This document shows, in pieces, positions 26,462 to 35,415 of a stretch of DNA of 64,000 nucleotides. Position numbers and translations under genes: made by a program. The notes under the pieces are model-generated. The model was not told the DNA's origin. It saw nothing but the letters and a program-made list of their open reading frames with translations, and did no database searches. The DNA lies in assembly GCF_003287935.1 (NCBI RefSeq), contig NZ_CP030287.1, forward strand, positions 2,818,267 to 2,882,266, read 5' to 3'. How positions within the stretch are numbered: the first letter of the stretch is position 1; each line of letters opens with the position of its first letter. Source of the DNA: Streptomyces sp. ICC1. Lineage in GTDB: Bacteria > Actinomycetota > Actinomycetes > Streptomycetales > Streptomycetaceae.

Positions 26462-26546
26462 CCCCCGAACGTAACCGGGCCGATCCCGCGGAGGGCGGCG
26501 ATACGCCGGAAGCGGAGTTCGCCCCCGGCGGACCCCATGCGGACCC

Positions 26547-26597
26547 CCGGCGGATCCTGCCGGCGGTCTTCGGTCGACCGCCGGCAGGATCCGCCGG
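26547..26597 (-). terminator. Long perfect hairpin, terminator of the M20 peptidase gene
   Basis: A 22-base perfect inverted repeat (arms 26547-26568 and 26576-26597, beginning CCGGCGGATCCTGCCGG) with a 7-base loop lies 7 bases past the peptidase stop on the minus strand. There is no T-run. Confidence 0.7.
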
Positions 26598-26603
26598 CCG
26601 GCG

Positions 26604-27968
26604 TCAGGCCCGCTTGGACTCGGCGTAGTTGACGAGGAACAGTGCCTCGGTGACCGAGAGGCGCTCCAACTCCTCCGGGGAGACGCTCTCGTTCACCGCG
26701 TGGATCTGCGCCTCGGGCTCGCTCAGCCCGATCAGCAGCATCTCCGCGTCCGGGTACAGCGAGGTCAGCGTGTTGCACAGGGGGATCGATCCGCCCATGC
26801 CGCTGATCTGCATCTCCTGGCCGGGGTACGCCGCCTCCATGGCCTTCGCCATCGACGCGTACGCCGGGCTGTCGGTGTCCGCCTGGAACGGCTGCCCCTG
26901 GCCGACGACTTCGAGCTCCAGGCGGGCCTGCCACGGGGTGTGCGCCACCAGGTGCGCCTCCAGCAGCTTGATGGCCTGCGCCGTGTCCACGCCCGGCGGC
27001 ACCCGCAGGCTCACCAGCGCGCCCGCGCTCGCGTGCACCGACGGGGTCGCGCCGACCAGCGGCGGGGAGTCGATGGCCAGCACGGTGACCGCGGGCCGGG
27101 CCCACAGCCGGTCGGCGATGGTGCCCCCGCCGATCAGCTCGACCCCGTCCAGTACCTTCGCGTCGGCACGGAAGTCGGCCTCCGGGTACTGGAGCCCCTC
27201 CCACACCGTGTCCGAGGAGAGCCCGTCCACCGTGGTCGAACCGTCCGCCGAGCGCAGCGAGGCCAGCAGCTGGATCAGCGCGGCCATCGCGTCCGGGGCG
27301 GCGCCGCCGAACATGCCGGAGTGCAGGTTGCCCGCCAGGGTGTCGATCCTGACCTTCAGCAGGGCCATCCCGCGCAGGGTCGCCGTGACCGTCGGCAGGC
27401 CCTTGCGGAAGTTGCCCGCGTCGCCGATCACGACGGCGTCGGCGGCCAGCAGTTCGGGGTGGGCCGTCGCGTACTGCTGCAGACCGCCCGTGCCCTGCTC
27501 CTCCGAGCCCTCGACGATCACCTTGACGCCCACCGGCACACCGCCGTTGGCCTTCAGGGCGCGCAGCGCGAGCAGGTGCAGGATGAACCCGCCCTTGCAG
27601 TCGGCCGTACCGCGCCCGTACCAGCGCCCGTCGCGCTCGGTCAGCTCGAAGGCCGGGGAGACCCAGGCCGGGTCGTCCAGCGGGGGCTGCACGTCGTAGT
27701 GCGCGTACAGCAGCACGGTCGGCGCGCCCGCGGGACCGGGCAGGTAGCCGTACACCGACTGGGTGTCGTCGGGGGTGTCGAGGAGCGCCACGTCCTGGAA
27801 GCCCTCGGCGCGCAGCGCGTCGGCCACCCAGTTCGCCGCGGCCTCGCTCTCGCTCTTGGGGAACTGTGCCCAGTCCGCCACCGACTGGAAAGCCACCAGC
27901 TCGGACAGCTCCTGCTTGGCGCGGGGCATCAGCGAGGCGACGGTCTCGGCGATCGGATGAGACGGCAT
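26604..27968 (-). CDS. M20-family metallo-dipeptidase
   Basis: 454 residues from MPSHPIAETV, with GAGGAG 7 bases upstream. The di-zinc site is intact: LLYAHYDVQPP (His and Asp), YGRGTADCKGG (bridging Asp), EGSEEQGTGG (catalytic and ligand Glu) and a later His in EAQIHAVNESVSP. The dimerisation (lid) domain lies between about residues 190 and 310 (LHSGMFGGAAPDAMAAL). The family hydrolyses dipeptides or N-acyl amino acids in the cytoplasm. It is divergent from the geranylgeranyl-reductase-like gene. Confidence 0.93.
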   Translation of the reverse strand: MPSHPIAETVASLMPRAKQELSELVAFQSVADWAQFPKSESEAAANWVADALRAEGFQDVALLDTPDDTQSVYGYLPGPAGAPTVLLYAHYDVQPPLDDPAWVSPAFELTERDGRWYGRGTADCKGGFILHLLALRALKANGGVPVGVKVIVEGSEEQGTGGLQQYATAHPELLAADAVVIGDAGNFRKGLPTVTATLRGMALLKVRIDTLAGNLHSGMFGGAAPDAMAALIQLLASLRSADGSTTVDGLSSDTVWEGLQYPEADFRADAKVLDGVELIGGGTIADRLWARPAVTVLAIDSPPLVGATPSVHASAGALVSLRVPPGVDTAQAIKLLEAHLVAHTPWQARLELEVVGQGQPFQADTDSPAYASMAKAMEAAYPGQEMQISGMGGSIPLCNTLTSLYPDAEMLLIGLSEPEAQIHAVNESVSPEELERLSVTEALFLVNYAESKRA

Positions 27969-28157
27969 GGGCACGCTCCTCTTGGGTGCGACGTTGGTGT
28001 ACGTGTACGCGTCCCGCATTCGCGGGGTGGGCGTATGCGGAGTACGGCGAAAGACTGTCTCGATCCTCGCACAACGGGGCAGGCGGTCTCGCGCCGTAGG
28101 ATTTCCCCGGCATCGGAGCAACGGCGTGAACCGCAGGATCAGGAGCAGCAGCACATC

Positions 28158-29516
28158 GTGAGCAGCGACGAGAGCGACAACGGCGACGTACGCGACGCGG
28201 CGGCAGGACAGGCCGCCGAGCACACGGACGCGGAGGTGGCCGGGGGGACCGGCGAGGTGTGGGACGTGGTCGTGGTCGGGGCCGGGCCGGCCGGGTCCTC
28301 GGCGGCGCACGCGGCGGCGGCCGCCGGGCGGCGCGTCCTGCTGCTGGAGAAGGCGGAACTGCCCCGGTACAAGACCTGCGGCGGAGGCATCATCGGCCCC
28401 TCGCGCGACGCCCTGCCGCCGGGCTTCGTACTGCCGTTCAAGGACCGCATCCACGCGGTCACCTTCTCGCTGGACGGGAAGTTCGCCCGGACGCGGCGTT
28501 CCAAGCAGATGCTGTTCGGCCTGATCAACCGGCCCGAGTTCGACGCGGCGCTGGTCGCCGAGGCGGAGAAGGCGGGCGCGACGGTCCGTACGGGTACGGC
28601 CGTGGCGCGGGTCGAGCAGCACGGGGCCTCCGTGCCCGACCGGCGCACCGTCGCCGTGGTCCTGGCCGACGGCGAGACCGTGCTGGCGCGGGCCGTGGTC
28701 GGCGCGGACGGCAGCGCGAGCCGGATCGGCGCCCACGTGGGGGTCGAGATGGACCAGGTCGACCTCGGCCTGGAGGCGGAGATCCCGGTGCCCGCCACGG
28801 TCGCCGAGGACTGGAAGGGCCGGGTCCTCATCGACTGGGGCCCGCTCCCCGGCAGCTACGGCTGGGTCTTCCCCAAGGGCGACACCCTCACCGTCGGGGT
28901 CATCTCGGCGAAGGGGGAGGGCGCCGCGACCAAGCGGTACCTGGACGACTTCATCGCCCGGCTGGGTCTGGCCGGCTTCGAACCGGCCGTCTCCTCGGGG
29001 CACTTGACCCGCTGCCGCAAGCCGGGCTCGCCGCTCTCGCGCGGCCGGGTGCTGGTCGCCGGCGACGCGGCCGGGCTGCTGGAGCCGTGGACGCGCGAGG
29101 GCATCTCCTTCGCGCTGCGCTCGGGCCGGCTCGCCGGGGAGTGGGCGGTGAAGGTCTCCGAGGCGCAGGACGCGGTGGACGCGCGCCGCCAGGCGCTCAA
29201 CTACGCCTTCGCGGTCAAGGCCGGGCTGGGTGTGGAGATGGGCGTCGGCAAGCGGATGCTGACGGTCTTCGAGGCCAAGCCGGGACTCCTGCACGCGGTG
29301 ATCACCGGCTTCCGGCCGGCCTGGCTGGCCTTCGCCCGGATCACGCGCGGCTCGATGACCCTGGCCGACATGGTGCGTACGTACCCGCTGGCGCGCAAGG
29401 CGCTGCACCTGCTCGACGCCAGGCAGGCGCGGAGCCGGGGCGAGGGCGCGGGCGGGGGCCCGGGCCCGGACGAGGCTGCGGGCGCGGGCGCCGATCAGGG
29501 AGGGGCCCGGGGCTGA
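28158..29516 (+). CDS. Geranylgeranyl reductase-family FAD oxidoreductase
   Basis: 452 residues from GTG 28158, preceded by a charged 33-residue N-terminus. The FAD Rossmann motif is VVVVGAGPAGSSAAHAAAAA (about residues 37-56), with the group's PRYKTCGGGIIGPS active-site segment, GADGSASRIGAHVG, and the second FAD motif GRVLVAGDAAGLLEPWTREG. These enzymes saturate prenyl double bonds, for example in menaquinone side chains or lipids. The C-terminus ends in a Gly/Asp-rich low-complexity tail. An AGGAG lies 13 bases upstream of the GTG, somewhat far. Confidence 0.9.
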   Translation: MSSDESDNGDVRDAAAGQAAEHTDAEVAGGTGEVWDVVVVGAGPAGSSAAHAAAAAGRRVLLLEKAELPRYKTCGGGIIGPSRDALPPGFVLPFKDRIHAVTFSLDGKFARTRRSKQMLFGLINRPEFDAALVAEAEKAGATVRTGTAVARVEQHGASVPDRRTVAVVLADGETVLARAVVGADGSASRIGAHVGVEMDQVDLGLEAEIPVPATVAEDWKGRVLIDWGPLPGSYGWVFPKGDTLTVGVISAKGEGAATKRYLDDFIARLGLAGFEPAVSSGHLTRCRKPGSPLSRGRVLVAGDAAGLLEPWTREGISFALRSGRLAGEWAVKVSEAQDAVDARRQALNYAFAVKAGLGVEMGVGKRMLTVFEAKPGLLHAVITGFRPAWLAFARITRGSMTLADMVRTYPLARKALHLLDARQARSRGEGAGGGPGPDEAAGAGADQGGARG

Positions 29517-29587
29517 GACCGGCGGACGGCGGACGGCGGACGGCGGTCAGCGGACGGCTGTCGGCCGTCGACGGTCGCTGTCGCCGG

Positions 29588-30046
29588 TCAGCCGGTGACC
29601 GTGATGCGGAAGACCGGGTGGTCGGCCGCGGCCGCGCGGAGCTCGGACTCGGAGGAGTCCGCGGTGACGCCGTTGAAGAACCGGTTGACCTCCCAGCCCC
29701 ACTTCTTCAGGTAGCCGCGAAGGACCACGGCCTGCTCGGCGGGGTCGGTGAGTTCGGTGACGGTGAAGCTGCGCACCTTGCGGCCCACCCGGAGCTCGCC
29801 GCCGCCCGCCGCCCGCATGTTGCGCACCCACTGCGAGTGGCCCCGGGCGGAGACCAGGTACTGCTCGCCGTCCTGGGTGTGGGGGTTCACCGGAATCCGC
29901 TGCATCTGGCCGGAGGTGCGGCCGCGCACCGACAGCTCGGCCGTACCGGCCAGGCTGATGCCGATCCGGGCGAGCTTGCCGAGGAGGGCGTTGAAGCGGA
30001 CACCGACCGGGCCGGCCTGGATGTAGTACGGCTTGGACGCGTTCAT
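29588..30046 (-). CDS. DUF385 / F420-dependent nitroreductase-family protein
   Basis: 152 residues from MNASKPYYIQAG, GGAGG 5 bases upstream. It belongs to the deazaflavin (F420)-dependent family related to mycobacterial Ddn: TAELSVRGRTSGQMQRIPVN, QYLVSARGHSQWVRNMRAAG and LRVGRKVRSFTVTEL. The gene is divergent from a TetR regulator and the shared gap carries two full operator palindromes, so it is almost certainly repressed by that TetR. A tandem GGCGGAC-type repeat lies just beyond its stop (about 29523-29545). Confidence 0.88.
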   Translation of the reverse strand: MNASKPYYIQAGPVGVRFNALLGKLARIGISLAGTAELSVRGRTSGQMQRIPVNPHTQDGEQYLVSARGHSQWVRNMRAAGGGELRVGRKVRSFTVTELTDPAEQAVVLRGYLKKWGWEVNRFFNGVTADSSESELRAAAADHPVFRITVTG

Positions 30047-30068
30047 GACGGCCTCCGAGGATATGTGG

Positions 30069-30173
30069 GAGAGCACTGCTCTCGCTTGAGATCAGTGTGC
30101 ACGGGTCGGCGATCCAAAGCAAGAGCAGTGCTCTCTGAATGGATCGGTGATCCAGTTTTTGGGCGCTGCTCTC
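30069..30173. promoter_or_regulatory. Two TetR operator palindromes plus a half-site
   Basis: GAGAGCACTGCTCTC (30069-30083) and AAGAGCAGTGCTCTC (30121-30135) are the same inverted repeat AGAGCA-N-TGCTCT, 52 bases apart; a lone TGCTCTC half-site sits at 30167-30173. They fill the gap between the DUF385 gene and the divergent TetR gene and mark a mutually repressed pair. Confidence 0.8.
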
Positions 30174-30195
30174 GCTCCGTGCCACACTGACGTCC

Positions 30196-30894
30196 ATGAG
30201 CACCGTGCGAGGGGCCCGCGAGCGGGCCCGCATCGAAGTCACCGCCGCCATCAAGGACGAGGCGCGCCGCGCGCTCGCGGCCGAGGGCGCGGCCAAGCTC
30301 TCGCTGCGCGCCGTCGCCCGCGAGCTGGGCATGGTCTCCTCCGCCCTCTACCGCTACTTCCCCAGCCGCGACGAGCTGCTCACCGCCCTCATCGTCGACG
30401 CCTACGACAGCGTCGGCGCCGCCGCCGAGGCGGTCGACGCCCGGGCCCTCGCCGCCGGCTCCGGGCCCCGCGCGCGCTGGATCGCGGTCTGTGAGGCCGT
30501 CCGCGCCTGGGCGCTGGAGCACCCGCACGAGTACGCGCTCATCTACGGCTCACCGGTCCCCGGCTACACCGCACCCCTGGACACCATCGGCCCCGCCTCG
30601 CGCGTCGGCAACGCCCTCATTGGCATCGTCCGCGCCGCCTACGAGGGCCGGGGCGTCGCCCTCCCGCCGCTCCCCGCCGAGCTGCGCCCCGAAGCCGTCC
30701 GGATGGTCGAGGACTTCGCCGCAGGGCTGCCCCCCGAGGTCGCCGCCGCCCTGGTCGCGGCCTGGGCGCAGCTCTTCGGGCTGGTCTCCTTCGAGGTGTT
30801 CGGCCAGTTCGCCCGGGTCGTCGAGGACCGGGAGGCGTTCTTCGCGCACGCCGCCGGGCAGTTGGCGCACGGAGTGGGGCTGTCCGCCGTGTGA
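30196..30894 (+). CDS. TetR-family transcriptional regulator
   Basis: 232 residues. The N-terminal DNA-binding domain is complete: ARIEVTAAIKDEARRALAAE, LSLRAVARELGMVSSALYRY and FPSRDELLTALIVDAY. The C-terminal effector domain ends FEVFGQFARVVEDREAFFAH, as in the TetR_C_13-like proteins. It is divergent from the DUF385 oxidoreductase gene with paired operators between, indicating autoregulation and control of that gene. Confidence 0.92.
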   Translation: MSTVRGARERARIEVTAAIKDEARRALAAEGAAKLSLRAVARELGMVSSALYRYFPSRDELLTALIVDAYDSVGAAAEAVDARALAAGSGPRARWIAVCEAVRAWALEHPHEYALIYGSPVPGYTAPLDTIGPASRVGNALIGIVRAAYEGRGVALPPLPAELRPEAVRMVEDFAAGLPPEVAAALVAAWAQLFGLVSFEVFGQFARVVEDREAFFAHAAGQLAHGVGLSAV

Positions 30895-31040
30895 CGGGGC
30901 CGCGATTGTTCGCTTGTCAGTTCCTCATACCGAAGCAGAGGATTCGGCTCTGGCGGGCCCGGCGGTCCGTCTAGTGTTCCTCGGGTCGCGCCCCCGTCGT
31001 CGCGCCGCCCCGTCGTCCCGTCGTCGCTCGAGGAGCAGTC

Positions 31041-32042
31041 ATGACCCGTGCCGCGAAGGCCGTCTACGCCGTCCTCGCGACCCTCTTACTGGCCGCGCCG
31101 GCGCCCGCCGTCACCGCTTCGGCGAGCTCGGGCCGGGCCCCGTCGGCCACCGCCGCCCCCGCACCGGCCCAGGCCGAGACCGTGACCCGGGGTCAGGACC
31201 AGGCCCCGGCCCCCCAAGTGATCCCGACACCCCGCAGACCGGGCGTACGGGGCCTGGAGATAGCCGTACCCGCCTACGTCTGGGCCGACGACCCGATGCT
31301 CGTCGAACTCACGGCCACCGGCCCGGCCGCCTCCGTCGTCGTCCTCAACCCGGGCAACGGCGACTCCCCGTTCGACGCCCCCTGGCGGGCCCGCGCCGAC
31401 GCCCTGCGCGCCGGGACCACCGCCACCGGCGAGAAGACCAAGGTGCTCGGCTACGTCCACACCGACCACGGCAACCGGGACGCCGCCGCCGTCAAGGCCT
31501 CCGTCGACAACTACCTGAAGACTCCCGACGGCCGCCTCCATGTGGACGGCATCTTCTTCGACGTCGTCAGCCGTGACTGCGGCCCGGCCAATGCCACCCG
31601 CGACCACTACGCGGAACTGCGCCGCTACGTCCAGGACACCATGGAGGCGGCCGCCCCCGGCACCCCGGACCTGGTCGTCAACAACCCCGGTACGGCCATC
31701 GCCGACTGCTACCTGGAGCCCGGCCACCGCACCGCCGACGTCTTCGTCACCTACGAGGACACCCACGCGGCGTACACCGGCGGCGGTTGGCTCGGCGGCA
31801 ACGTGTTCAACGGCCTCACCGGCTATCGCGCGGGCGCCGAACTCGACCCGAGCGGCACCGCGTTCTGGCACCTCGTCCACGACGTCCCGGACGCCGCCGC
31901 GATGCGCGCCACCCTGCGCACCGCCTTCGAGCGCGGAGCCGGCTACGCCTACGCCACCAGCGCGGAGATGCCGAACCCCTGGAACGCGCGGCCCGGTTGG
32001 AAGTTCCGCTCCCAGACGGCGTACGCGTCCACCCTGGGCTGA
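31041..32042 (+). CDS. Secreted spherulin-4-like protein with a TTA codon
   Basis: 333 residues. A signal peptide (MTRAAKAVYAVLATLLLAAP, cleavage near AVTASA) is followed by an Ala/Pro linker and a spherulation-specific-4 domain, a TIM-barrel related to polysaccharide-degrading glycosidases: EIAVPAYVWADDP, VVLNPGNGDSPFDAPW, VLGYVHTDHGNRDAAAVKA, VDGIFFDVVSRD and DLVVNNPGTAIADCYLE. Codon 16 (31086-31088), inside the signal peptide, is TTA, which Streptomyces reads with the developmentally controlled bldA tRNA. Export and probable cell-wall or biofilm-polysaccharide action during development are inferred. Confidence 0.88.
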   Translation: MTRAAKAVYAVLATLLLAAPAPAVTASASSGRAPSATAAPAPAQAETVTRGQDQAPAPQVIPTPRRPGVRGLEIAVPAYVWADDPMLVELTATGPAASVVVLNPGNGDSPFDAPWRARADALRAGTTATGEKTKVLGYVHTDHGNRDAAAVKASVDNYLKTPDGRLHVDGIFFDVVSRDCGPANATRDHYAELRRYVQDTMEAAAPGTPDLVVNNPGTAIADCYLEPGHRTADVFVTYEDTHAAYTGGGWLGGNVFNGLTGYRAGAELDPSGTAFWHLVHDVPDAAAMRATLRTAFERGAGYAYATSAEMPNPWNARPGWKFRSQTAYASTLG

Positions 32043-32117
32043 GGCGACCCCGGCCATCGCGGGCCCGGCTGTCGCGACCCCGGCCGTCGCGGCCCGGGCC
32101 CCACTTCGACGACAGGC

Positions 32118-32369
32118 CTAGCGGCCGTCGTTCTCCGGGCGGCGGGAGAAGCGCCACAGCAGGTGCGTCACCCGGAGCAGGAAGACCGTGCCGGCCAGCG
32201 CGCCGCCCGCCGCCGCCAGGGTGCGGCCGGTGCCGGGGGAGAGGTCGAAGGCCAGGGCCGGGCCGTACACCGCCGCGAAGGTGAGCGCGGCCGCGAGGCC
32301 GCCGCTGACGAACGCGTAGACGATCTCGATGGTGACCGCGTCCCGGTCCGCCTGACTGCGTCGCCCCAT
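32118..32369 (-). CDS. Small two-helix membrane protein (DUF6332-like)
   Basis: 83 residues from MGRRSQADRDAVTIEI. Two hydrophobic segments, FVSGGLAAALTFAAVYGPAL and TLAAAGGALAGTVFLLRVTH, indicate a small inner-membrane protein with a charged N-terminus and a short basic tail. The opening resembles the DUF6332 family of Streptomyces; function unknown. It is convergent with the spherulin-like gene. Confidence 0.65.
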   Translation of the reverse strand: MGRRSQADRDAVTIEIVYAFVSGGLAAALTFAAVYGPALAFDLSPGTGRTLAAAGGALAGTVFLLRVTHLLWRFSRRPENDGR

Positions 32370-32425
32370 GCGCGCAGTGTCACAGCGTGTGGCGCACCGC
32401 CACAAGGGCGGCGCCGGGCCGCCGT

Positions 32426-33172
32426 TCAGATTCCGGCCGTCTCCGCCCAGAGCCGGGCCAGCTCCGCGTCACCCGTCACACCCGGCCCGGTGAGCGGCAC
32501 CCGGTTCCACAGCGCCGTGTACAGCCAGGCCGCCTCGCCGGCGAGCGTGCAGTCGGCCGCCTCCCCTTCCACCTCGCCCCGCACCGTCCGGGCCGGCCCC
32601 GTGGACAGGTGTACGGTCCACACCGCGCCCGTGTCGGCGGCACGCACCCGCAGCACCCGCGGCTCGGGCGTCCGCACCCGGCTCTTCGGCCGCGCGTGGA
32701 AACCGGTCAGCAGCTCGTCCACCCCGTCCTCCGCGAACCCGGGCAGCACCGCCCCGAACGCCCTGCCCAGCGCGGCCTCCGCGTCCATCCGGTGCACGGT
32801 GGTCTCATGGGCCTGGCGCCGGGCCCAGAACGCCAGCGGCGACGGCGGGGCCGTCGGCAGGAAGGTCCAGCACTCCACATCGGCCGGCGCCCCGGCCAGC
32901 GTCCGCACCAGCGCCGCGTGGCCCTCGCGGAACCAGGCCAGCAGCTCCGCGCCCGCCACCTCCGGCGCGACCGGGAGCGGCACGCGCTCGCTGCGGCCCT
33001 CCGCCACGTATCCGGTGGCCCAGCGGTGCACCGAACCGGTGTGCCGCAGCAGATCGGCGACCCGCCACTCGGGGCAGGTGGGCACCACGGCGTCCGTACC
33101 GGCCCGTTCGGCGGCCTCGGCCAGCGCCTCGCCCTCGCGGGCCACGGTCTTCACGTAGTCGGTGATCTCCAT
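32426..33172 (-). CDS. Mycothiol-dependent maleylpyruvate isomerase-family protein
   Basis: 248 residues of the MDMPI/DinB-like four-helix fold. VVPTCPEWRVADLLRHTGSV and RRQAHETTVHRMDAE supply the His and Glu metal-site pattern, and the C-terminal domain (WTVHLSTGPARTVRG) is the MDMPI_C type. Members use mycothiol, the actinobacterial thiol, for isomerase, transferase or detoxification reactions; the substrate here is unknown. It is divergent from alkB with only 28 bases between the starts. Confidence 0.88.
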   Translation of the reverse strand: MEITDYVKTVAREGEALAEAAERAGTDAVVPTCPEWRVADLLRHTGSVHRWATGYVAEGRSERVPLPVAPEVAGAELLAWFREGHAALVRTLAGAPADVECWTFLPTAPPSPLAFWARRQAHETTVHRMDAEAALGRAFGAVLPGFAEDGVDELLTGFHARPKSRVRTPEPRVLRVRAADTGAVWTVHLSTGPARTVRGEVEGEAADCTLAGEAAWLYTALWNRVPLTGPGVTGDAELARLWAETAGI

Positions 33173-33200
33173 GGCGGGAGTCTGCCAGCAGGGGCGGACA

Positions 33201-34028
33201 ATGGAGGGCATGGACGGGGAACTCTTCGCGGGCGAGCTCTTCCCGCGCGAGCGGACCGAGGTCGCTCCGGGCGCCGTGCACCTGCCGGACTGGCTGGAAC
33301 CCTCCCTGCAGAGGGAGTTGGTGGACGCCTGCCGCGCCTGGGCCCGGCCGCCCGCCGGGCTGCGCACCGTGCGCACGCCGGGCGGCGGCACGATGACCGC
33401 GCGGCAGGTGTGCCTCGGGCTGCACTGGTATCCGTACGGGTACGCGCCCACCGCCGTCGACGGGGACGGGACGCCGGTCAAGCCGATGCCCGAGTGGCTC
33501 GCGCGGCTGGGGCGGGACGCCGTGACCGCCGCGTACGGGAAGGCCCCGGGCCCCGGCTCCGCGTACGGCACCTGTGACACCTGCGGCACCTACGACACCT
33601 ACGACATCGCGCTGGTCAACTTCTACGACGGCGACTCCCGCATGGGCATGCACCGCGACGCCGAGGAGCGCTCCGAGGCCCCGGTGGTCTCGTTCAGCCT
33701 GGGTGATCCATGCCTCTTCCGCTTCGGAAACACGGCCTCGCGAGGGCGTCCGTATCGGGACGTTGAGCTGCGCAACGGGGATCTGTTCGTCTTCGGCGGA
33801 CCGGTCCGACGGGCCTATCACGGGGTGCCGAAGGTCCTTCCCGGGACCGCTCCGCCCGGCCTCGGGCTGACCGGGCGGCTGAACATCACACTCCGGGTCG
33901 GCGGGCTCGGCCGGCAGGCGGCGTCCCAGGGGCTCCGATCATGCGAGGATCGCTGTCATGAACGGCAACGGGGCCCCGCCGCGGGTGGGGGATGTGACCA
34001 CGGTGTCCGCTGGGACCGACGGGGCTGA
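33201..34028 (+). CDS. alkB: AlkB-type 2-oxoglutarate/Fe(II) dioxygenase with C-terminal extension
   Basis: 275 residues. It oxidatively removes alkyl groups from damaged nucleic-acid bases. The iron site is intact: ALVNFYDGDSRMGMHRDAEE (His and Asp), GGPVRRAYHGVPKVLP (second His) and RLNITLRV (2-oxoglutarate Arg). The family normally ends soon after RLNITLRV; here about 38 extra residues (RQAASQGLRSCEDRCHERQ onward) run on and overlap the next gene by 71 bases. This may be a lost stop codon or a frameshift rather than a functional tail. Start ATG 33201 is preferred to 33210 on ribosome-site spacing. Confidence 0.88.
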   Translation: MEGMDGELFAGELFPRERTEVAPGAVHLPDWLEPSLQRELVDACRAWARPPAGLRTVRTPGGGTMTARQVCLGLHWYPYGYAPTAVDGDGTPVKPMPEWLARLGRDAVTAAYGKAPGPGSAYGTCDTCGTYDTYDIALVNFYDGDSRMGMHRDAEERSEAPVVSFSLGDPCLFRFGNTASRGRPYRDVELRNGDLFVFGGPVRRAYHGVPKVLPGTAPPGLGLTGRLNITLRVGGLGRQAASQGLRSCEDRCHERQRGPAAGGGCDHGVRWDRRG

Positions 34029-35361
34029 CGGTACGGCCAGGGCCGAGGGGACGGCCAGGACTGACGGTACGGACAGGACCGAGGGGACGGCCGCGCCGGC
34101 ACCGGCAGCGTCGACCGCCCCGGCCGTGGCCCCGGCCCCGGTCGCGTACGCCGGCTCCGTGCGGACCAAGCTGGAGCGGGGTCGCGGCGCGCTCGGCCCG
34201 GCGCTGGAGCTCGTCCACACCGGCCGGGCCCCGACCCGCGCCGTCCTCACCGCCGAACTCGGCGTCACCCGCGCCACCGCCGGAGCCGTCGCCGCGGAAC
34301 TGGAGGCGCCCGGCCTGATCCGCGTCGACTCCCGCCCCGGCGGGGCCGGCGGAGCCCAGGGCCGCCCCTCGCACCGGCTCTCCGTGGACGAGGACGGCCC
34401 GGTGGCACTGGCCGCGCAGGTGCACTCGGACGGCTTCCGGGCCGCCCTGGTCGGCCTCGGCGGCCGGATCGTGGCCACCGCGCCCGGCCGGGTGCCGGTC
34501 TCCGCGGACCCCGCGCAGGTGCTCGGCGCGGTCGTCGAAGCCGGGGCCGCGCTGCTCGCGCAGACCGGCCGGCGCTGCATCGGAGCCGGGCTCGCGGTGC
34601 CTTCGGCGGTCGCTGAACCGGAGGGCACGGCACTGAACCCGCTGCACCTTGCCTGGCCGGCCGGTTCCCCCGTCCGGGCCATCTTCGCCGAGCAGGTGAA
34701 GGCCGCCGGCATCGACGGCCCGGCGCTGACCGGCAACGACGTCAACCTCGCCGCGCTCGCCGAGCACCGCCACGGCGCCGGCCGCAGCGCGCAGCACCTG
34801 CTGTGCGTGGCCACCGGGCACCGAGGTGTCGGCGGGGCGCTCGTCCTGGACGGGCGCCTGCACAGCGGGAGTTCGGGCCTGGCCCTGGAGGTCGGCCACC
34901 TCACCGTCAATCCGGAGGGGCGTCCCTGCCACTGCGGCAGTCGCGGCTGCCTCGACGTGGAGGCCGATCCGCTGGCCTTCCTCACCGCTGCCGGGCGCAC
35001 CCCGGGACCCGAGGTCTCGCTGCTCCAGCAGGCCCGCGACCTGCTGCGCGAGGAGTCCGCGGATCCGGGCGTACGGGCGGCCGTGGAGGAACTGATCGAC
35101 CGGCTCGGGCTGGGCCTCGCGGGCCTGGTGAACATCCTGAATCCGGACCGGATCATCCTCGGCGGACTCCACCGCGAACTGCTCCACGCCGACCCCGAGC
35201 GGCTGCGCGCGGTGGTCGCGGACCGCAGCCTGTGGGGGCGCAGCGGAGGCGTGCCGATCCTGCCCTGCACGCTCGACCACAACAGCCTGGTCGGCGCCGC
35301 CGAGCTGGCGTGGCAGCCCGTCCTGGACGACCCGCTCGGGACCCTGGGCGCGGCGGCCTGA
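33958..35361 (+). CDS. ROK-family transcriptional regulator/sugar kinase-like protein
   Basis: 467 residues, starting inside the 3' end of alkB with AGGA 8 bases upstream. The first about 65 residues are low-complexity TDGTAR/Ala-Pro repeats. A winged-helix domain follows (RGALGPALELVHTGRAPTRA then TAELGVTRATAGAVAAELEA), then a ROK domain with ALTGNDVNLAALAEHRHGAG and the zinc motif CHCGSRGCLDVEA. This is the NagC/XylR-like repressor arrangement, so it probably senses a sugar. No sugar operon is adjacent. Confidence 0.88.
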   Translation: MNGNGAPPRVGDVTTVSAGTDGADGTARAEGTARTDGTDRTEGTAAPAPAASTAPAVAPAPVAYAGSVRTKLERGRGALGPALELVHTGRAPTRAVLTAELGVTRATAGAVAAELEAPGLIRVDSRPGGAGGAQGRPSHRLSVDEDGPVALAAQVHSDGFRAALVGLGGRIVATAPGRVPVSADPAQVLGAVVEAGAALLAQTGRRCIGAGLAVPSAVAEPEGTALNPLHLAWPAGSPVRAIFAEQVKAAGIDGPALTGNDVNLAALAEHRHGAGRSAQHLLCVATGHRGVGGALVLDGRLHSGSSGLALEVGHLTVNPEGRPCHCGSRGCLDVEADPLAFLTAAGRTPGPEVSLLQQARDLLREESADPGVRAAVEELIDRLGLGLAGLVNILNPDRIILGGLHRELLHADPERLRAVVADRSLWGRSGGVPILPCTLDHNSLVGAAELAWQPVLDDPLGTLGAAA

Positions 35362-35415
35362 CCGGTCGCCCGCCCCGCCGGGCGGCGCGGGAGCGCTCCG
35401 GCCGGGCGGAGCCTG

